DNA from: an uncultured Prevotellaceae bacterium
GTDB lineage: Bacteria; Bacteroidota; Bacteroidia; Bacteroidales; Bacteroidaceae
DNA length: 38,745 nucleotides
Direction: 5' to 3'
Assembly (NCBI GenBank): GCA_937877605.1
Contig: CALFJA010000023.1
Span: 1-38,745, forward strand
The translations under genes were made by a program, and so were the position numbers. The stretch's first letter is position 1; the number at the start of each line of letters is the position of its first letter. A model generated the notes under the pieces. It was given only the letters and a program-made list of their open reading frames with translations. It did no database searches and was not told the origin of the DNA. Positions 7,137-15,492 of the stretch are shown in pieces.

Positions 7137-8915
7137 CTACGCTTTGTTTGATTGTATCTGACGCATCAGGCGCAGCCAGTTCTCACCCCATATTTTCCGG
7201 ATGTCGGCCTCGCTGTACCTGCGTTTCAGCAACTGGATGGTAAAGTTGATGGCTTCGCTGGCATCGGCAATGCCTTTCACACCGCCGTCGCCATCGAAGT
7301 CGGTCCCCAGTCCGACATGGTCGATGCCCATAATCTTGATGGCATGCTCCAAGTGGGCCACGGCATCGAAAATGTTTGCCTCTCCTGCCTGCCGGAGGAA
7401 GCCCGCATAGAGGGTGGTATGTGCCACGCCGCCGTGCAAGGCCAGCTGCAGCAGTTGGTCGTCGGTGAGGTTTCGCGGATGGTTGCAGAGGGAGATGCAG
7501 TTGCTGTGGCTGCACACAATGGGCTGGCTGCTCAGTTCCAAGGCATCGTAGAAGGAACTTTCGGCGGCATGGCTCAGGTCGACCATCACACCGCAGCGGT
7601 TCATCTCACGGATAATCTCCGCACCCAGGGGACTCACACCGCCGTGGGTCTGCGTGCCGCGGGCACTGTCGCAAATGTCGTTGTCGCCGTTGTGGCACAG
7701 CGTGATGTAGGTAACGCCACGGCGGGCGAAGTACTCCACATTCTCCACCCGACCCTCCAAGGCCAGTCCGTTCTCAATACCGAGCACGATAGATTTCTTC
7801 CCCGCAGCCTTGTTGGCATGGAGTTGCGCTGCCGAACGCGCCAACGCCAAGTACGGGCGGTTCCCTTCAATGATGGTTTCAATCTTGTCGAAAATAAGGT
7901 TGGCATAGTCTTTCGGCCCGGAAACGGGAAAGGCCACCTTTTGCTGGAAAGTTTCGCCGGGCTTGGGCTGCGGCAGGTAGGCCACCATGGTGACCGCATC
8001 GAGCCGTCCTTCAGTCATCTTCTGAAGGTCGACGAGTATGCGTGGGTCGCGTTGTGAGAAGTTGATGCCCTGCGGAAAGAACATGGGAGTGTCGCAATGG
8101 GTGTCCAGCGTCAGCGTGGTCTGGTGCAAGGCCTTTGCCTGGCGGAATACATCGGCCTGGCGGACGAGCCACTGGAAGATGGGCAGTCCCTGCTCGCCGA
8201 GCCACTCCGGATGCCACTGTACGCCGAGAATGGGCTTGCACTCACTACTTTCCATACCCTCGATGATGCCGTCTTCTGCGGTGGCTGTCACGGTGAAGCG
8301 GCTGCCCACACTGCCGACAGCCTGGTGGTGGAAAGAGTTTGCCTGCACCTCATCGCCGTAGAGCCGCGCAAGCGTGCTGCCTGCGGCCAGTTTCACGGTG
8401 TGGGTAGGCACCGTGCGTTCTTCCTGCTGGTCGTGGCTGATGGCCGGATGCCGCTCTATCCCCTGCCGGGTGTCGTTTTCGGCAATGTCCTGTACGATAC
8501 TGCCACCCAGTGCCACCGCCAAAGCCTGCATGCCACGGCAAATTCCCAGCATCGGGATCTGACGGTTGAAGGCGAGCCGGATAAGGAGCAACTCGGGCAA
8601 ATCACGCACGGGATTGACTTTAACCTTGTCCGACAGGAAGGACTCGTTCAGCCAGCGCGGATCAAAATCGCCGCCACCCGTCAGCACGAGGGCATCGAGG
8701 GTGTCGAGCATGCCGGACAGTACATCTGTGTCGGATACCGGCGGAAGGATGACGGGAGTGCCTCCGGCGGCCACAACCTGCTGGTAGTAGCGCTCGCGCA
8801 GAGTGGCGTCGATGTCGGAATGGTTGGCCGTCAGACCTACGACCGGACGCTGACGGCTGGGAGGATACTGACTGTAGAATTTTTCTAAATATGCTTCTAA
8901 ATTGTACGGTTCCAT
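7137..8915 (-). CDS. Fusion: gamma-glutamyl amidohydrolase (C26) plus membrane dipeptidase (M19)
   Basis: A 592-residue protein with two enzymes in one chain. Residues 22-255 are a class-I glutamine-amidotransferase domain of the gamma-Glu-GABA hydrolase (PuuD) type, with nucleophile C126 in GICRGMQ and H235/E237 in VQWHPEW. Residues 266-585 are a renal-dipeptidase (M19) domain with HxD at H273/D275 (DTHCDTP), bridging E381 (GIENG), H449 (LSHA), H470 (CSHSN) and D539 (GTDFDGDG). All catalytic residues appear present, so both halves should work: cleavage of gamma-glutamyl isopeptides, then dipeptide hydrolysis. There is no signal peptide, so it is predicted cytosolic. The start at MEPYNLEAYL was chosen over an upstream ATG at 8972. 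It is cotranscribed with glutaminyl cyclase. A near-consensus TACCTTCG box lies at 8955-8962. Confidence 0.9.
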   Translation of the reverse strand: MEPYNLEAYLEKFYSQYPPSRQRPVVGLTANHSDIDATLRERYYQQVVAAGGTPVILPPVSDTDVLSGMLDTLDALVLTGGGDFDPRWLNESFLSDKVKVNPVRDLPELLLIRLAFNRQIPMLGICRGMQALAVALGGSIVQDIAENDTRQGIERHPAISHDQQEERTVPTHTVKLAAGSTLARLYGDEVQANSFHHQAVGSVGSRFTVTATAEDGIIEGMESSECKPILGVQWHPEWLGEQGLPIFQWLVRQADVFRQAKALHQTTLTLDTHCDTPMFFPQGINFSQRDPRILVDLQKMTEGRLDAVTMVAYLPQPKPGETFQQKVAFPVSGPKDYANLIFDKIETIIEGNRPYLALARSAAQLHANKAAGKKSIVLGIENGLALEGRVENVEYFARRGVTYITLCHNGDNDICDSARGTQTHGGVSPLGAEIIREMNRCGVMVDLSHAAESSFYDALELSSQPIVCSHSNCISLCNHPRNLTDDQLLQLALHGGVAHTTLYAGFLRQAGEANIFDAVAHLEHAIKIMGIDHVGLGTDFDGDGGVKGIADASEAINFTIQLLKRRYSEADIRKIWGENWLRLMRQIQSNKA

Positions 8916-9029
8916 CTTCTTGTAAAATAAAACGGATGCAGGGCTTTTACCATGCGAAGGTAGTAAAAACATTTTTATTACGCCCTTTTCCGCCTTGTTT
9001 TTCCGTGCCAGGGAGGCAAAACAATAAAA

Positions 9030-9058
9030 AAGGTGGACACCTGTGAAGGTTCCACCTT
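9030..9058 (-). terminator. Terminator of the FKBP cluster
   Basis: An 8-bp stem (AAGGTGGA, 9030-9037, with TCCACCTT, 9051-9058). On the minus strand it is followed by a T-rich tail (complement of the A-tract near 9022-9030). It lies between the last FKBP gene and the dipeptidase gene. Confidence 0.7.
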
Positions 9059-9094
9059 ATTATAATATAATAGACGCGTTCCGAAATGCAGCCA

Positions 9095-9856
9095 CTACTT
9101 CTTTATGCCGACCAGTTCGACGGTGAATACCAGCGTCGAATAGGGCTTGATCGGACCTGTGGGGCGCGTTCCGTAGCCCAGTTCCTGCGGGATGTAAAAT
9201 TCAAACTTGCTTCCCACCGGCATGAGCTGCAACCCTTCGGTCCACCCTTTTATCACCTGATTGGCACGGAACACATTGGTCTGCGGCGTGCGCTCATAAC
9301 TGCTGTCGAACACTTTGCCGTCGATGAAACGGCCTTCGTATTTCACTTCCACATTGTCGTCGGCCGTCGGGCGCTCGCCAGTACCCATGGTGATGACCTT
9401 GTATTGCAAACCGCTGGCAGTGGTCTGCACACCTTCCTTGCCCTTGTTGTCCTTGAGCCACTGCTCGTTCTTCTGCCGATAGAGCCTCTCCGACTCAGCA
9501 CGGACAGCCTGCTCCTGATTTTGGAAGTACTTCTCGGCATCTGCCTGGGGCATCAGTTGGTTGACGGCTGTCAGGGCGGCGCGGATTCCCTCCATGAATT
9601 TTTCCGTTCGAATGGTGTCACCCCATGCCTCGAAAGAGGCGTTCATGTTGGGCAGCACTTGCTGCTTGATCTGCCCGCCGATAAGCATTCCCGCTGCATA
9701 CGACACGGAATCGATGGGCGAAGCCAATACATCCTTTTGCCCGTCAAGACATTCCTTGCCGGCCTTCTTTGCCTTTTTCTTGCCGTCGGCAAAGGCTGGA
9801 TTAGAAATAGCGCCCACCAACAGGGCGAGCGCTATTATGAGTATTCTCCTTGTCAT
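9095..9856 (-). CDS. FKBP-type peptidyl-prolyl isomerase, periplasmic
   Basis: A 253-residue FkpA/Mip-like prolyl isomerase that catalyses cis-trans isomerisation and chaperones folding. Residues 1-23 form a classical signal peptide (hydrophobic core LIIALALLVGA, cleavage after AFA). A helical, lysine-rich dimerisation region follows, beginning with SYAAGMLIGGQI. The FKBP fold occupies about residues 143-253, with VEVKYEGRFIDGKVFDSS, QVIKGWTEGLQLMPVGSK and IPQELGYG as the conserved blocks. It is last of three tandem FKBP genes, 15 bp after the second, and is followed by a terminator. Confidence 0.93.
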   Translation of the reverse strand: MTRRILIIALALLVGAISNPAFADGKKKAKKAGKECLDGQKDVLASPIDSVSYAAGMLIGGQIKQQVLPNMNASFEAWGDTIRTEKFMEGIRAALTAVNQLMPQADAEKYFQNQEQAVRAESERLYRQKNEQWLKDNKGKEGVQTTASGLQYKVITMGTGERPTADDNVEVKYEGRFIDGKVFDSSYERTPQTNVFRANQVIKGWTEGLQLMPVGSKFEFYIPQELGYGTRPTGPIKPYSTLVFTVELVGIKK

Positions 9857-9871
9857 AGACTGGGATGCCGG

Positions 9872-10756
9872 TTATTTCATAAGTTTCGGGTTGTCAATAC
9901 CCACCAACTTCATCTTGAACTTCAGAGCAGAGAAAGGCTTGATGGAGCCCATTTCACGCTCTGCATAAGCGGCTTCCTGAGGAACAACGAACTCCCATTC
10001 CGAACCAACAGGCATGTGGGTGAGCACATCGGTCCAGCCTTTGATAACCTGATTTACACGCAGGTTACGGGGTTCTTTGTCCCAGTTGGTGTCAAATACG
10101 GTTCCGTCAAGGGTCTGACCTTCGTAAACCACTTTTACGATTGCGGTGTCGGCAGGGATAGGACCGTGGCCTTCCTTGATGACGCGGTACTGAACTCCAC
10201 TCTCAAGCACCTTCACTCCTTCTGCCTTTTCATTCTCGCGGAGATATTTCTCGCCGGCAAGCTTGTTGGGCATGTATTCCTTTTCGAGGTTAGTCTTGCG
10301 GATGCTGTTCATCTTTTCGGTCGCAATCTTCTGTGCCTCCTCAAGAGTGTAGAGGCCTTCACCGCTTGTAGCACCCTGAACGAAACCTGCCATGAAGTTC
10401 TTCAGCGACAAGGTCTTGGTCGAGTCGTTGATGAATGCCTCATGATTCAGGGCCGGAATCATCTGGTTGGCAATCTGCTGACCGATACGGAGGCCTTCGA
10501 AGTAGGCGGCTTTCTTCTTGCTGTCGCCTGCAGACACACCCTCGTCGAGTCCTTTAAGGAACTGGTCGATGTATGCAGAGTCGAGTCCAAGACGCTGGAA
10601 AAGATATTCCTGCAAGCCGTTAGACTGTGCGAGACCCATGGCATAGCTCAAGGTGTCGATCTCGTTGTTAAGTTCTGCCTTGGGTTTTGTGTTGTTGCAA
10701 GAAACAAACATGGTTGCAACGATGGCTACGAGAGCCACGAATGTAAGTTTTTTCAT
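9872..10756 (-). CDS. FKBP-type peptidyl-prolyl isomerase, lipoprotein
   Basis: A 294-residue prolyl isomerase with a lipoprotein signal (lipobox FVSC, lipidated Cys20), so it is predicted to be membrane-tethered in the periplasm or outer membrane. The long helical N-terminal region contains the family motif LSYAMGLAQSNGL and a second similar stretch (AYFEGLRIGQQIANQM). The FKBP domain follows at about 185-290 with VKVVYEGQTLDGTVFDTN, QVIKGWTDVLTHMPVGSEWEF and IKPFSALKFKMKLVGI. It sits 58 bp after the first FKBP gene and 15 bp before the third. Confidence 0.93.
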   Translation of the reverse strand: MKKLTFVALVAIVATMFVSCNNTKPKAELNNEIDTLSYAMGLAQSNGLQEYLFQRLGLDSAYIDQFLKGLDEGVSAGDSKKKAAYFEGLRIGQQIANQMIPALNHEAFINDSTKTLSLKNFMAGFVQGATSGEGLYTLEEAQKIATEKMNSIRKTNLEKEYMPNKLAGEKYLRENEKAEGVKVLESGVQYRVIKEGHGPIPADTAIVKVVYEGQTLDGTVFDTNWDKEPRNLRVNQVIKGWTDVLTHMPVGSEWEFVVPQEAAYAEREMGSIKPFSALKFKMKLVGIDNPKLMK

Positions 10757-10814
10757 TGTCTGTTGTTTTTTGATTATTTAATGCATATTCCGTATTTCAT
10801 ATCCTAAGAAGCAA

Positions 10815-11420
10815 CTACAGCACCTCGATTAGTTCAACATCGAATACCAGCGCTGCAAAAGGCGGTATCGTCTGGCCTGCTCCGCGCTCGCCATATCCGA
10901 GATGATAGGGAATGAAGAAGCGGTACCTGGCGCCTTCTTGCATCAATTGCAAGCCTTCTGTCCAGCCTGCTATGACGCCGTTCAGCGGGAATACGGCAGG
11001 CTCCTCACGCTGGATGCTGCTGTCGAACAATGTACCGTCGACGAGCATGCCTTCGTAGTGGCACTTCACCTGATCGGTTGCTTTGGGTTTCCGCCCATTA
11101 CCTTCCCTGAGAACTTTGTACTGCAGGCCGCTGGGCAGGGTTACCACATCTTCTTTCGAGGCGTTTTCCTTCAGGTAGTTTTCGCCTTCTTCTTTCTGTG
11201 TTTTGAAGCGTTCGGCTGCCGCTGCGCGCTGTTTCTTTTCCTGCTCGGCAAAGAACCGCTGCACAATCTCGTTGGCTTCGTTGGGTGAAAGTTTCACATC
11301 TCCGCCTGCCAAGACATCCTTGATGGCCTGGCCGAAATCGTCAATGTTCAGATTGGTGGCACCCATATCCTTCAACTGGTGTCCTATCCCAAGTCCGAGT
11401 GCATAGCTTATCTTATCCAT
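10815..11420 (-). CDS. FKBP-type peptidyl-prolyl isomerase, cytosolic (FklB-like)
   Basis: A 201-residue prolyl isomerase that begins directly with the dimerisation helix (MDKISYALGLGIGHQLKDMG) and has no signal peptide, so it is predicted cytosolic like E. coli FklB. A charged helix (residues about 50-90) leads into the FKBP fold with VKCHYEGMLVDGTLFDSS, GVIAGWTEGLQLMQEGARYRF and IPYHLGYGERGAG. It is first in the three-gene cluster and has a -7 box at 11452-11459. Confidence 0.92.
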   Translation of the reverse strand: MDKISYALGLGIGHQLKDMGATNLNIDDFGQAIKDVLAGGDVKLSPNEANEIVQRFFAEQEKKQRAAAAERFKTQKEEGENYLKENASKEDVVTLPSGLQYKVLREGNGRKPKATDQVKCHYEGMLVDGTLFDSSIQREEPAVFPLNGVIAGWTEGLQLMQEGARYRFFIPYHLGYGERGAGQTIPPFAALVFDVELIEVL

Positions 11421-11451
11421 TTGTCGCTGTGTATTAATATTTTTCGGACGG

Positions 11452-11459
11452 CAAAGTTA
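11452..11459 (-). promoter_or_regulatory. -7 box for the FKBP cluster
   Basis: Minus-strand TAACTTTG matches TAnnTTTG and lies 31 bp before the first FKBP start codon at 11420. Confidence 0.55.
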
Positions 11460-11503
11460 ATGTTTTTTATTTGAGCAACGGCACTTTATTTTTAAAAAAA
11501 TAC

Positions 11504-11511
11504 TATTTTTG
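11504..11511 (+). promoter_or_regulatory. -7 box for the sirtuin gene
   Basis: TATTTTTG matches TAnnTTTG, 53 bp before the ATG at 11565. The sequence upstream is A/T-rich. Confidence 0.55.
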
Positions 11512-11564
11512 TGCATAATTAAGCTTTCAACGGACCAATATAAAACCTACAAAAGCAAAATAAC

Positions 11565-12254
11565 ATGAAAAAGATTGTATTTCTGACCGGTTCCGGCATG
11601 TCGGTAGAGAGCGGTTTCAAAACCTTCCGTGGGAACGACGGGCTGTGGGAGAACTACCCGGTAGAACAGGTGGCAACCCATCATGGATGGGAAGAGAACC
11701 CCACCCTGCTTACGAATTTCTACAACGGACTGCGCAAGAAACTCTTTCAGGCACAGCCAAACGAAGGACACAAACTGATTGCCGAATTGGAGAAAAACTA
11801 CGAGGTGGTGGTGATTACGCAGAATGTGGACAACCTTCACGAACGCGCTGGGTCGTCCAATGTGATTCACTTGCACGGAGTGCTAAGTAAGGTGTGTTCC
11901 AGCAACGACCCCGACAATCCACGCTACCAACAGGAATTGACGGCCGACAACTGCATGGTGGAACCCGGCACCAAGGCAGGCGACGGCTCGCTGCTCCGCC
12001 CCTTCATCGTTTTCTTCGGCGAAGGCGTGCCCATGATGGAGCCAGCCATTGAGCAGGTGCAGCAGGCCGACATTTTTGTTGTCATCGGGACATCGCTCAA
12101 TGTCTACCCCGCTGCAGGGCTGTTGGCCTACACAAAAGTCGGAACGCCTACCTATCTGATAGACCCTGCCAATGTGTCTACTCCTTACAGCGTGGAGCAT
12201 TTGCAGATGGGCGCAACCCAGGGATTGAGGAAACTCATTGAAGATTATCTCTAA
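11565..12254 (+). CDS. SIR2-family NAD-dependent protein deacylase (class III-like, no zinc ribbon)
   Basis: A 229-residue cytosolic sirtuin that removes acyl groups from lysine using NAD. Conserved NAD-binding segments are present: TGSGMSVESGFKTFR (8-22), TQNVDNLHERAG (85-96) and GTSLNVYPAAGL. The catalytic histidine is H104 in HLHG. Two departures stand out. The paired CxxC zinc motifs are absent; only isolated C111 and C130 remain in that module, as in some short bacterial sirtuins. The YxxR motif that recognises succinyl-lysine in CobB/SIRT5 reads FYNGLRKK, with Leu56 at the expected Arg position and Arg one residue later. It lies 67 bp upstream of cysS, which has its own promoter box. 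Confidence 0.9.
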   Translation: MKKIVFLTGSGMSVESGFKTFRGNDGLWENYPVEQVATHHGWEENPTLLTNFYNGLRKKLFQAQPNEGHKLIAELEKNYEVVVITQNVDNLHERAGSSNVIHLHGVLSKVCSSNDPDNPRYQQELTADNCMVEPGTKAGDGSLLRPFIVFFGEGVPMMEPAIEQVQQADIFVVIGTSLNVYPAAGLLAYTKVGTPTYLIDPANVSTPYSVEHLQMGATQGLRKLIEDYL

Positions 12255-12282
12255 AAACGCACGCTCCAACGCAAAATTGTAT

Positions 12283-12290
12283 TACTTTTG
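12283..12290 (+). promoter_or_regulatory. -7 box for cysS
   Basis: TACTTTTG matches TAnnTTTG, 32 bp before the cysS ATG at 12322. It supports that start over an in-frame ATG at 12238 inside the sirtuin gene's end. Confidence 0.65.
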
Positions 12291-12321
12291 CAGCCAAAAG
12301 CAACATTTCACAGCATTTATC

Positions 12322-13812
12322 ATGGAACAGACATTGCTCATTTACAATACGCTTACCCGTCAGAAAGAACGCTTCCAGCCCCTGCAAGCTCCTAATGTCG
12401 GCATGTATGTGTGCGGACCGACAGTCTACGGCGACCCACATCTGGGGCATGCACGCCCTGCCATCACCTTCGACATCCTGTTTCGCTACCTGAAACACCT
12501 CGGCTACAAGGTGCGCTATGTCCGCAACATTACCGATGTGGGACACCTGGAGCATGACGCCGACGAAGGTGAAGACAAGGTTTCGAAGAAAGCCCGCCTG
12601 GAACAGTTGGAGCCGATGGAGGTTGCCCAGTTCTACACCAACCGCTACCACAAGGCCATGGAAGCCTTGAATGTGCTGCCGCCGAGTATCGAACCACATG
12701 CAACAGGCCACATTATTGAGCAGCAGCAGCTGGTACGGCAAATCCTTGACAACGGTTTTGCCTATGAGAGCAACGGCTCCATCTACTTCGATATTGAGGC
12801 TTACAACCGCAAGCACCATTATGGCATACTCTCAGGCCGCAGCATCGAGAATACGAAAGACGCCTCGCGGGAACTGGCAGGAGTGGGCGAAAAGCACAAC
12901 CAGGCCGACTTCGCACTGTGGAAGAAGGCCGAGCCCGAGCACATCATGCGCTGGCCGAGCCCCTGGAGCGAAGGATTCCCCGGATGGCACTGCGAGTGTA
13001 CGGCCATGGGACGAAAGTACCTGGGGGCGCACTTCGACATCCACGGCGGCGGAATGGATCTCATCTTCCCCCACCATGAGTGCGAGATAGCCCAGGCGGT
13101 GGCCTCACAGGGAGAACCGATGGTAAAGTATTGGATGCACAACAACATGATAACCATCAACGGGCAGAAGATGGGTAAGTCGCTGAATAACTTTATCACG
13201 CTGGAGCAATTCTTCAAGGGGGAACACGAGAGCCTCACGCAGGCATTCTCGCCGATGACCATCCGCTTCTTCATCCTCATGGCCCACTACCGCAGCACCG
13301 TCGATTTCTCCAACGATGCGCTCATCGCCAGCCAGAAAGGTCTGGAGAAGTTGATGAACGGAATAGCCTGCCTCGACCGGATACAGACGAGCAACGAATG
13401 CGATGCCGAGACGAAGCAACTGGTCGAAAGCCTGCGCCAGCGCTGCTACGATGCCATGAACGACGACCTGGCTACCCAGCTCGTCATCAGCTACTTGTTC
13501 GAAGCCTGCTCGCAGGTGAACAAGATTGTCGACGGCAAGGCCACCATCTGTGCCGGATGCCTGAAGGAACTCACCGAGGTGATGCACCTCTTTGCCTTCG
13601 ACATACTCGGGCTCCGCGACGACCACGCCGCCAACAACGATGCCCGGGAGGAGGCCTACGGCAAAGTGGTCGACATGGTGCTCGACCTCCGCTCCAAGGC
13701 AAAAGCGGCGAAAGACTGGACCACCAGCGACAAAATCCGCGACGAACTGGCTGCCTTGGGCTTTGAAGTGAAAGACACGAAGGATGGTGCCACTTGGAAA
13801 CTGAACAAATAG
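12322..13812 (+). CDS. cysS: Cysteinyl-tRNA synthetase
   Basis: A 496-residue class-I aminoacyl-tRNA synthetase that charges tRNA-Cys. The signature PTVYGDPHLGHARP (residues 33-46) contains the HIGH motif (HLGH). Zinc-binding C31 (MYVCGP) pairs with the later WHCEC ... HHECEIAQ cluster (about 225-257). The KMSKS loop reads KMGKS, a common variant in Bacteroidota. The C-terminal DALR-like and anticodon domains end in ATWKLNK. The start at MEQTLLIYNT fits family length and the -7 box at 12283-12290. The next gene begins 54 bp downstream on the same strand. Confidence 0.97.
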   Translation: MEQTLLIYNTLTRQKERFQPLQAPNVGMYVCGPTVYGDPHLGHARPAITFDILFRYLKHLGYKVRYVRNITDVGHLEHDADEGEDKVSKKARLEQLEPMEVAQFYTNRYHKAMEALNVLPPSIEPHATGHIIEQQQLVRQILDNGFAYESNGSIYFDIEAYNRKHHYGILSGRSIENTKDASRELAGVGEKHNQADFALWKKAEPEHIMRWPSPWSEGFPGWHCECTAMGRKYLGAHFDIHGGGMDLIFPHHECEIAQAVASQGEPMVKYWMHNNMITINGQKMGKSLNNFITLEQFFKGEHESLTQAFSPMTIRFFILMAHYRSTVDFSNDALIASQKGLEKLMNGIACLDRIQTSNECDAETKQLVESLRQRCYDAMNDDLATQLVISYLFEACSQVNKIVDGKATICAGCLKELTEVMHLFAFDILGLRDDHAANNDAREEAYGKVVDMVLDLRSKAKAAKDWTTSDKIRDELAALGFEVKDTKDGATWKLNK

Positions 13813-13866
13813 CAGGACAGTAGCGGCAAACACTCAAAATACGAAACACACCTTAATACTGATACG

Positions 13867-15375
13867 ATGTACACACGACTCACGGCTGCAGAAGCTGCCG
13901 AACTCATCAACAACGGCGACATGATGGGCCTCTCGGGCTTCACGCCCAACGCCAACCCCAAAGCCATCTTCCGCGAGCTCTCCAAGCGTGCCATCCGACT
14001 GCACGGGCAGGGCATCGACTTCCAGGTGGGCATCCTCACGGGAGCCTCCTCCTGCCAGAGTGTCGAGGGCGACATGGCGGCGGCAAAGGCCATAAAGTTC
14101 CGCGCACCCTTCTCCACCAACAAGGATTTCCGCACCCACACCAATCTCGGCGAGGTGGACTACGAGGACATGCACCTCGGACACATGGCCGAACGGCTGC
14201 GCCGCGGCTTCTACGGCGAATTGGACTGGGCCGTCATCGAGGTGTCGGACATTGACGAGGGTGACGACGAATGCCGTGCATATCTCACATCGGCAGGAGG
14301 CATTGTCAGCACCATTGCAAGGCTGGCAAAGCGCATCATCCTCGAGCATAACACCTTCCACAACCCCAACTCGAAGTTCCTGCACGACACATGGGAGCCC
14401 CGTGAATGCTGGGAAGGCCGCGAGGTGATGGATATCCATGCCCCGTACGACCGTCTGGGCAAGAACTATGTGTCGATTGATCCGCGCAAGATAGTGGGCG
14501 TCATCGAAAGTTACATACCCGAAGAGGCACGCGCCTTCAAGGAGCCCGACGAGCAGACCATGCAGATTGGCCTGAATGTGGCCGACCTACTGGCCAACGA
14601 CATGAAGCACGGACGCATCCCCAAGCAGTTTCTCCCCATCCAGAGCGGAGTGGGCGCCACGGGCAATGCCGTGCTGAAAGCCTTGGGCACGAGCCCGCTC
14701 ATCCCACGGTTCAATGTCTACAGCGAGGTGGTTCAGGATGCCGCCATCGACTACATGCTCGAAGGAAAGATACTGGACGCTTCGGCAACGGCCATGACCG
14801 TGACCAACGAAGCCCTGAAGCGCGTCTACGACAACATGGACTATTTCTCCAAGCACCTGACCATCCGGCAGAGCGAGGTGGCCAACTCGCCCGAAGTCAT
14901 CCGCCGACTGGGTGTCATTGCGCTGAACACCGCTGTCGAGTGTGACATCTACGGCAATGAAAATTCCAGTCACATCTGCGGTTCGGCGCTGATGAACGGC
15001 ATCGGCGGTTCCTGCGACTACGAGCGCAACGGCTACCTATCCATCTTCACCACGCCGTCCATTGCCAAGGGAGGAACCATCTCCGCCATCGTCCCGATGT
15101 GCTGTCATGTAGACTCCACGGAGCACGATGTCGACATCATCGTGACCGAACAGGGCGTGGCCGACCTCCGAGGCAAGGGGCCCGTGCGCCGTGCACACGA
15201 AATCATCGAGCACTGTGCACATCCCGACTACCGACCGCTCCTGCGCGACTACCTCAAGCATATCGCACCGATGGGACACGAACCGCAGCACATGCGGGCA
15301 GCACTGGCCTTCCACGACACCTTCCTCCGCAAGGGCGACATGCGCCTGACAGACTTCTCCGAGTACCTGCGCTGA
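13867..15375 (+). CDS. Acetyl-CoA hydrolase/transferase family protein (probable succinyl-CoA:acetate CoA-transferase)
   Basis: A 502-residue enzyme of the family that includes AarC and Cat1, which move CoA between acetate and succinate or related acids. It has the N-terminal LSGFTPNANPKAI segment, GILTGASSC, the mid-protein GVGATGNAVLKAL, and VECDIYGNENSSHICGS followed by GIGGSCDYERNG. The covalent-intermediate glutamate of the family is expected in the VECDIYGN segment. In anaerobic Bacteroidota this would feed acetate and succinate formation from acetyl-CoA. It lies 54 bp after cysS and may share its transcript. It ends at an unusually long nested hairpin. CoA-transferase activity is favoured over plain hydrolysis on family grounds only. 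Confidence 0.88.
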   Translation: MYTRLTAAEAAELINNGDMMGLSGFTPNANPKAIFRELSKRAIRLHGQGIDFQVGILTGASSCQSVEGDMAAAKAIKFRAPFSTNKDFRTHTNLGEVDYEDMHLGHMAERLRRGFYGELDWAVIEVSDIDEGDDECRAYLTSAGGIVSTIARLAKRIILEHNTFHNPNSKFLHDTWEPRECWEGREVMDIHAPYDRLGKNYVSIDPRKIVGVIESYIPEEARAFKEPDEQTMQIGLNVADLLANDMKHGRIPKQFLPIQSGVGATGNAVLKALGTSPLIPRFNVYSEVVQDAAIDYMLEGKILDASATAMTVTNEALKRVYDNMDYFSKHLTIRQSEVANSPEVIRRLGVIALNTAVECDIYGNENSSHICGSALMNGIGGSCDYERNGYLSIFTTPSIAKGGTISAIVPMCCHVDSTEHDVDIIVTEQGVADLRGKGPVRRAHEIIEHCAHPDYRPLLRDYLKHIAPMGHEPQHMRAALAFHDTFLRKGDMRLTDFSEYLR

Positions 15376-15395
15376 GGAACGCCGCAAAGAATACG

Positions 15396-15473
15396 AAAGA
15401 CAGGTTCGCTGCTTTCCCTCCAACAATGCCCTGCCACTGTCGCAGGACTATGGGAAACGGCGAACCTGTCTTT
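15396..15473. terminator. Long nested hairpin, bidirectional terminator
   Basis: The outer stem of 14 bp (15396-15409 with 15460-15473) is followed inward by TTTCCC/GGGAAA (15413-15418 with 15452-15457) and an apical CCTGC/GCAGG (15430-15434 with 15442-15446). A T-tract follows on the plus strand. It sits between the convergent CoA-transferase and methyltransferase genes. At 78 nt it is longer than a normal terminator. Confidence 0.75.
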
Positions 15474-15492
15474 TTCCGTCTGTGCTATTATA

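Noticed and set aside
9086..10807. 573-codon open frame on the plus strand
   Set aside because: It is antisense to two well-supported FKBP genes and has no recognisable domain; long antisense frames are expected in G+C-rich coding DNA.
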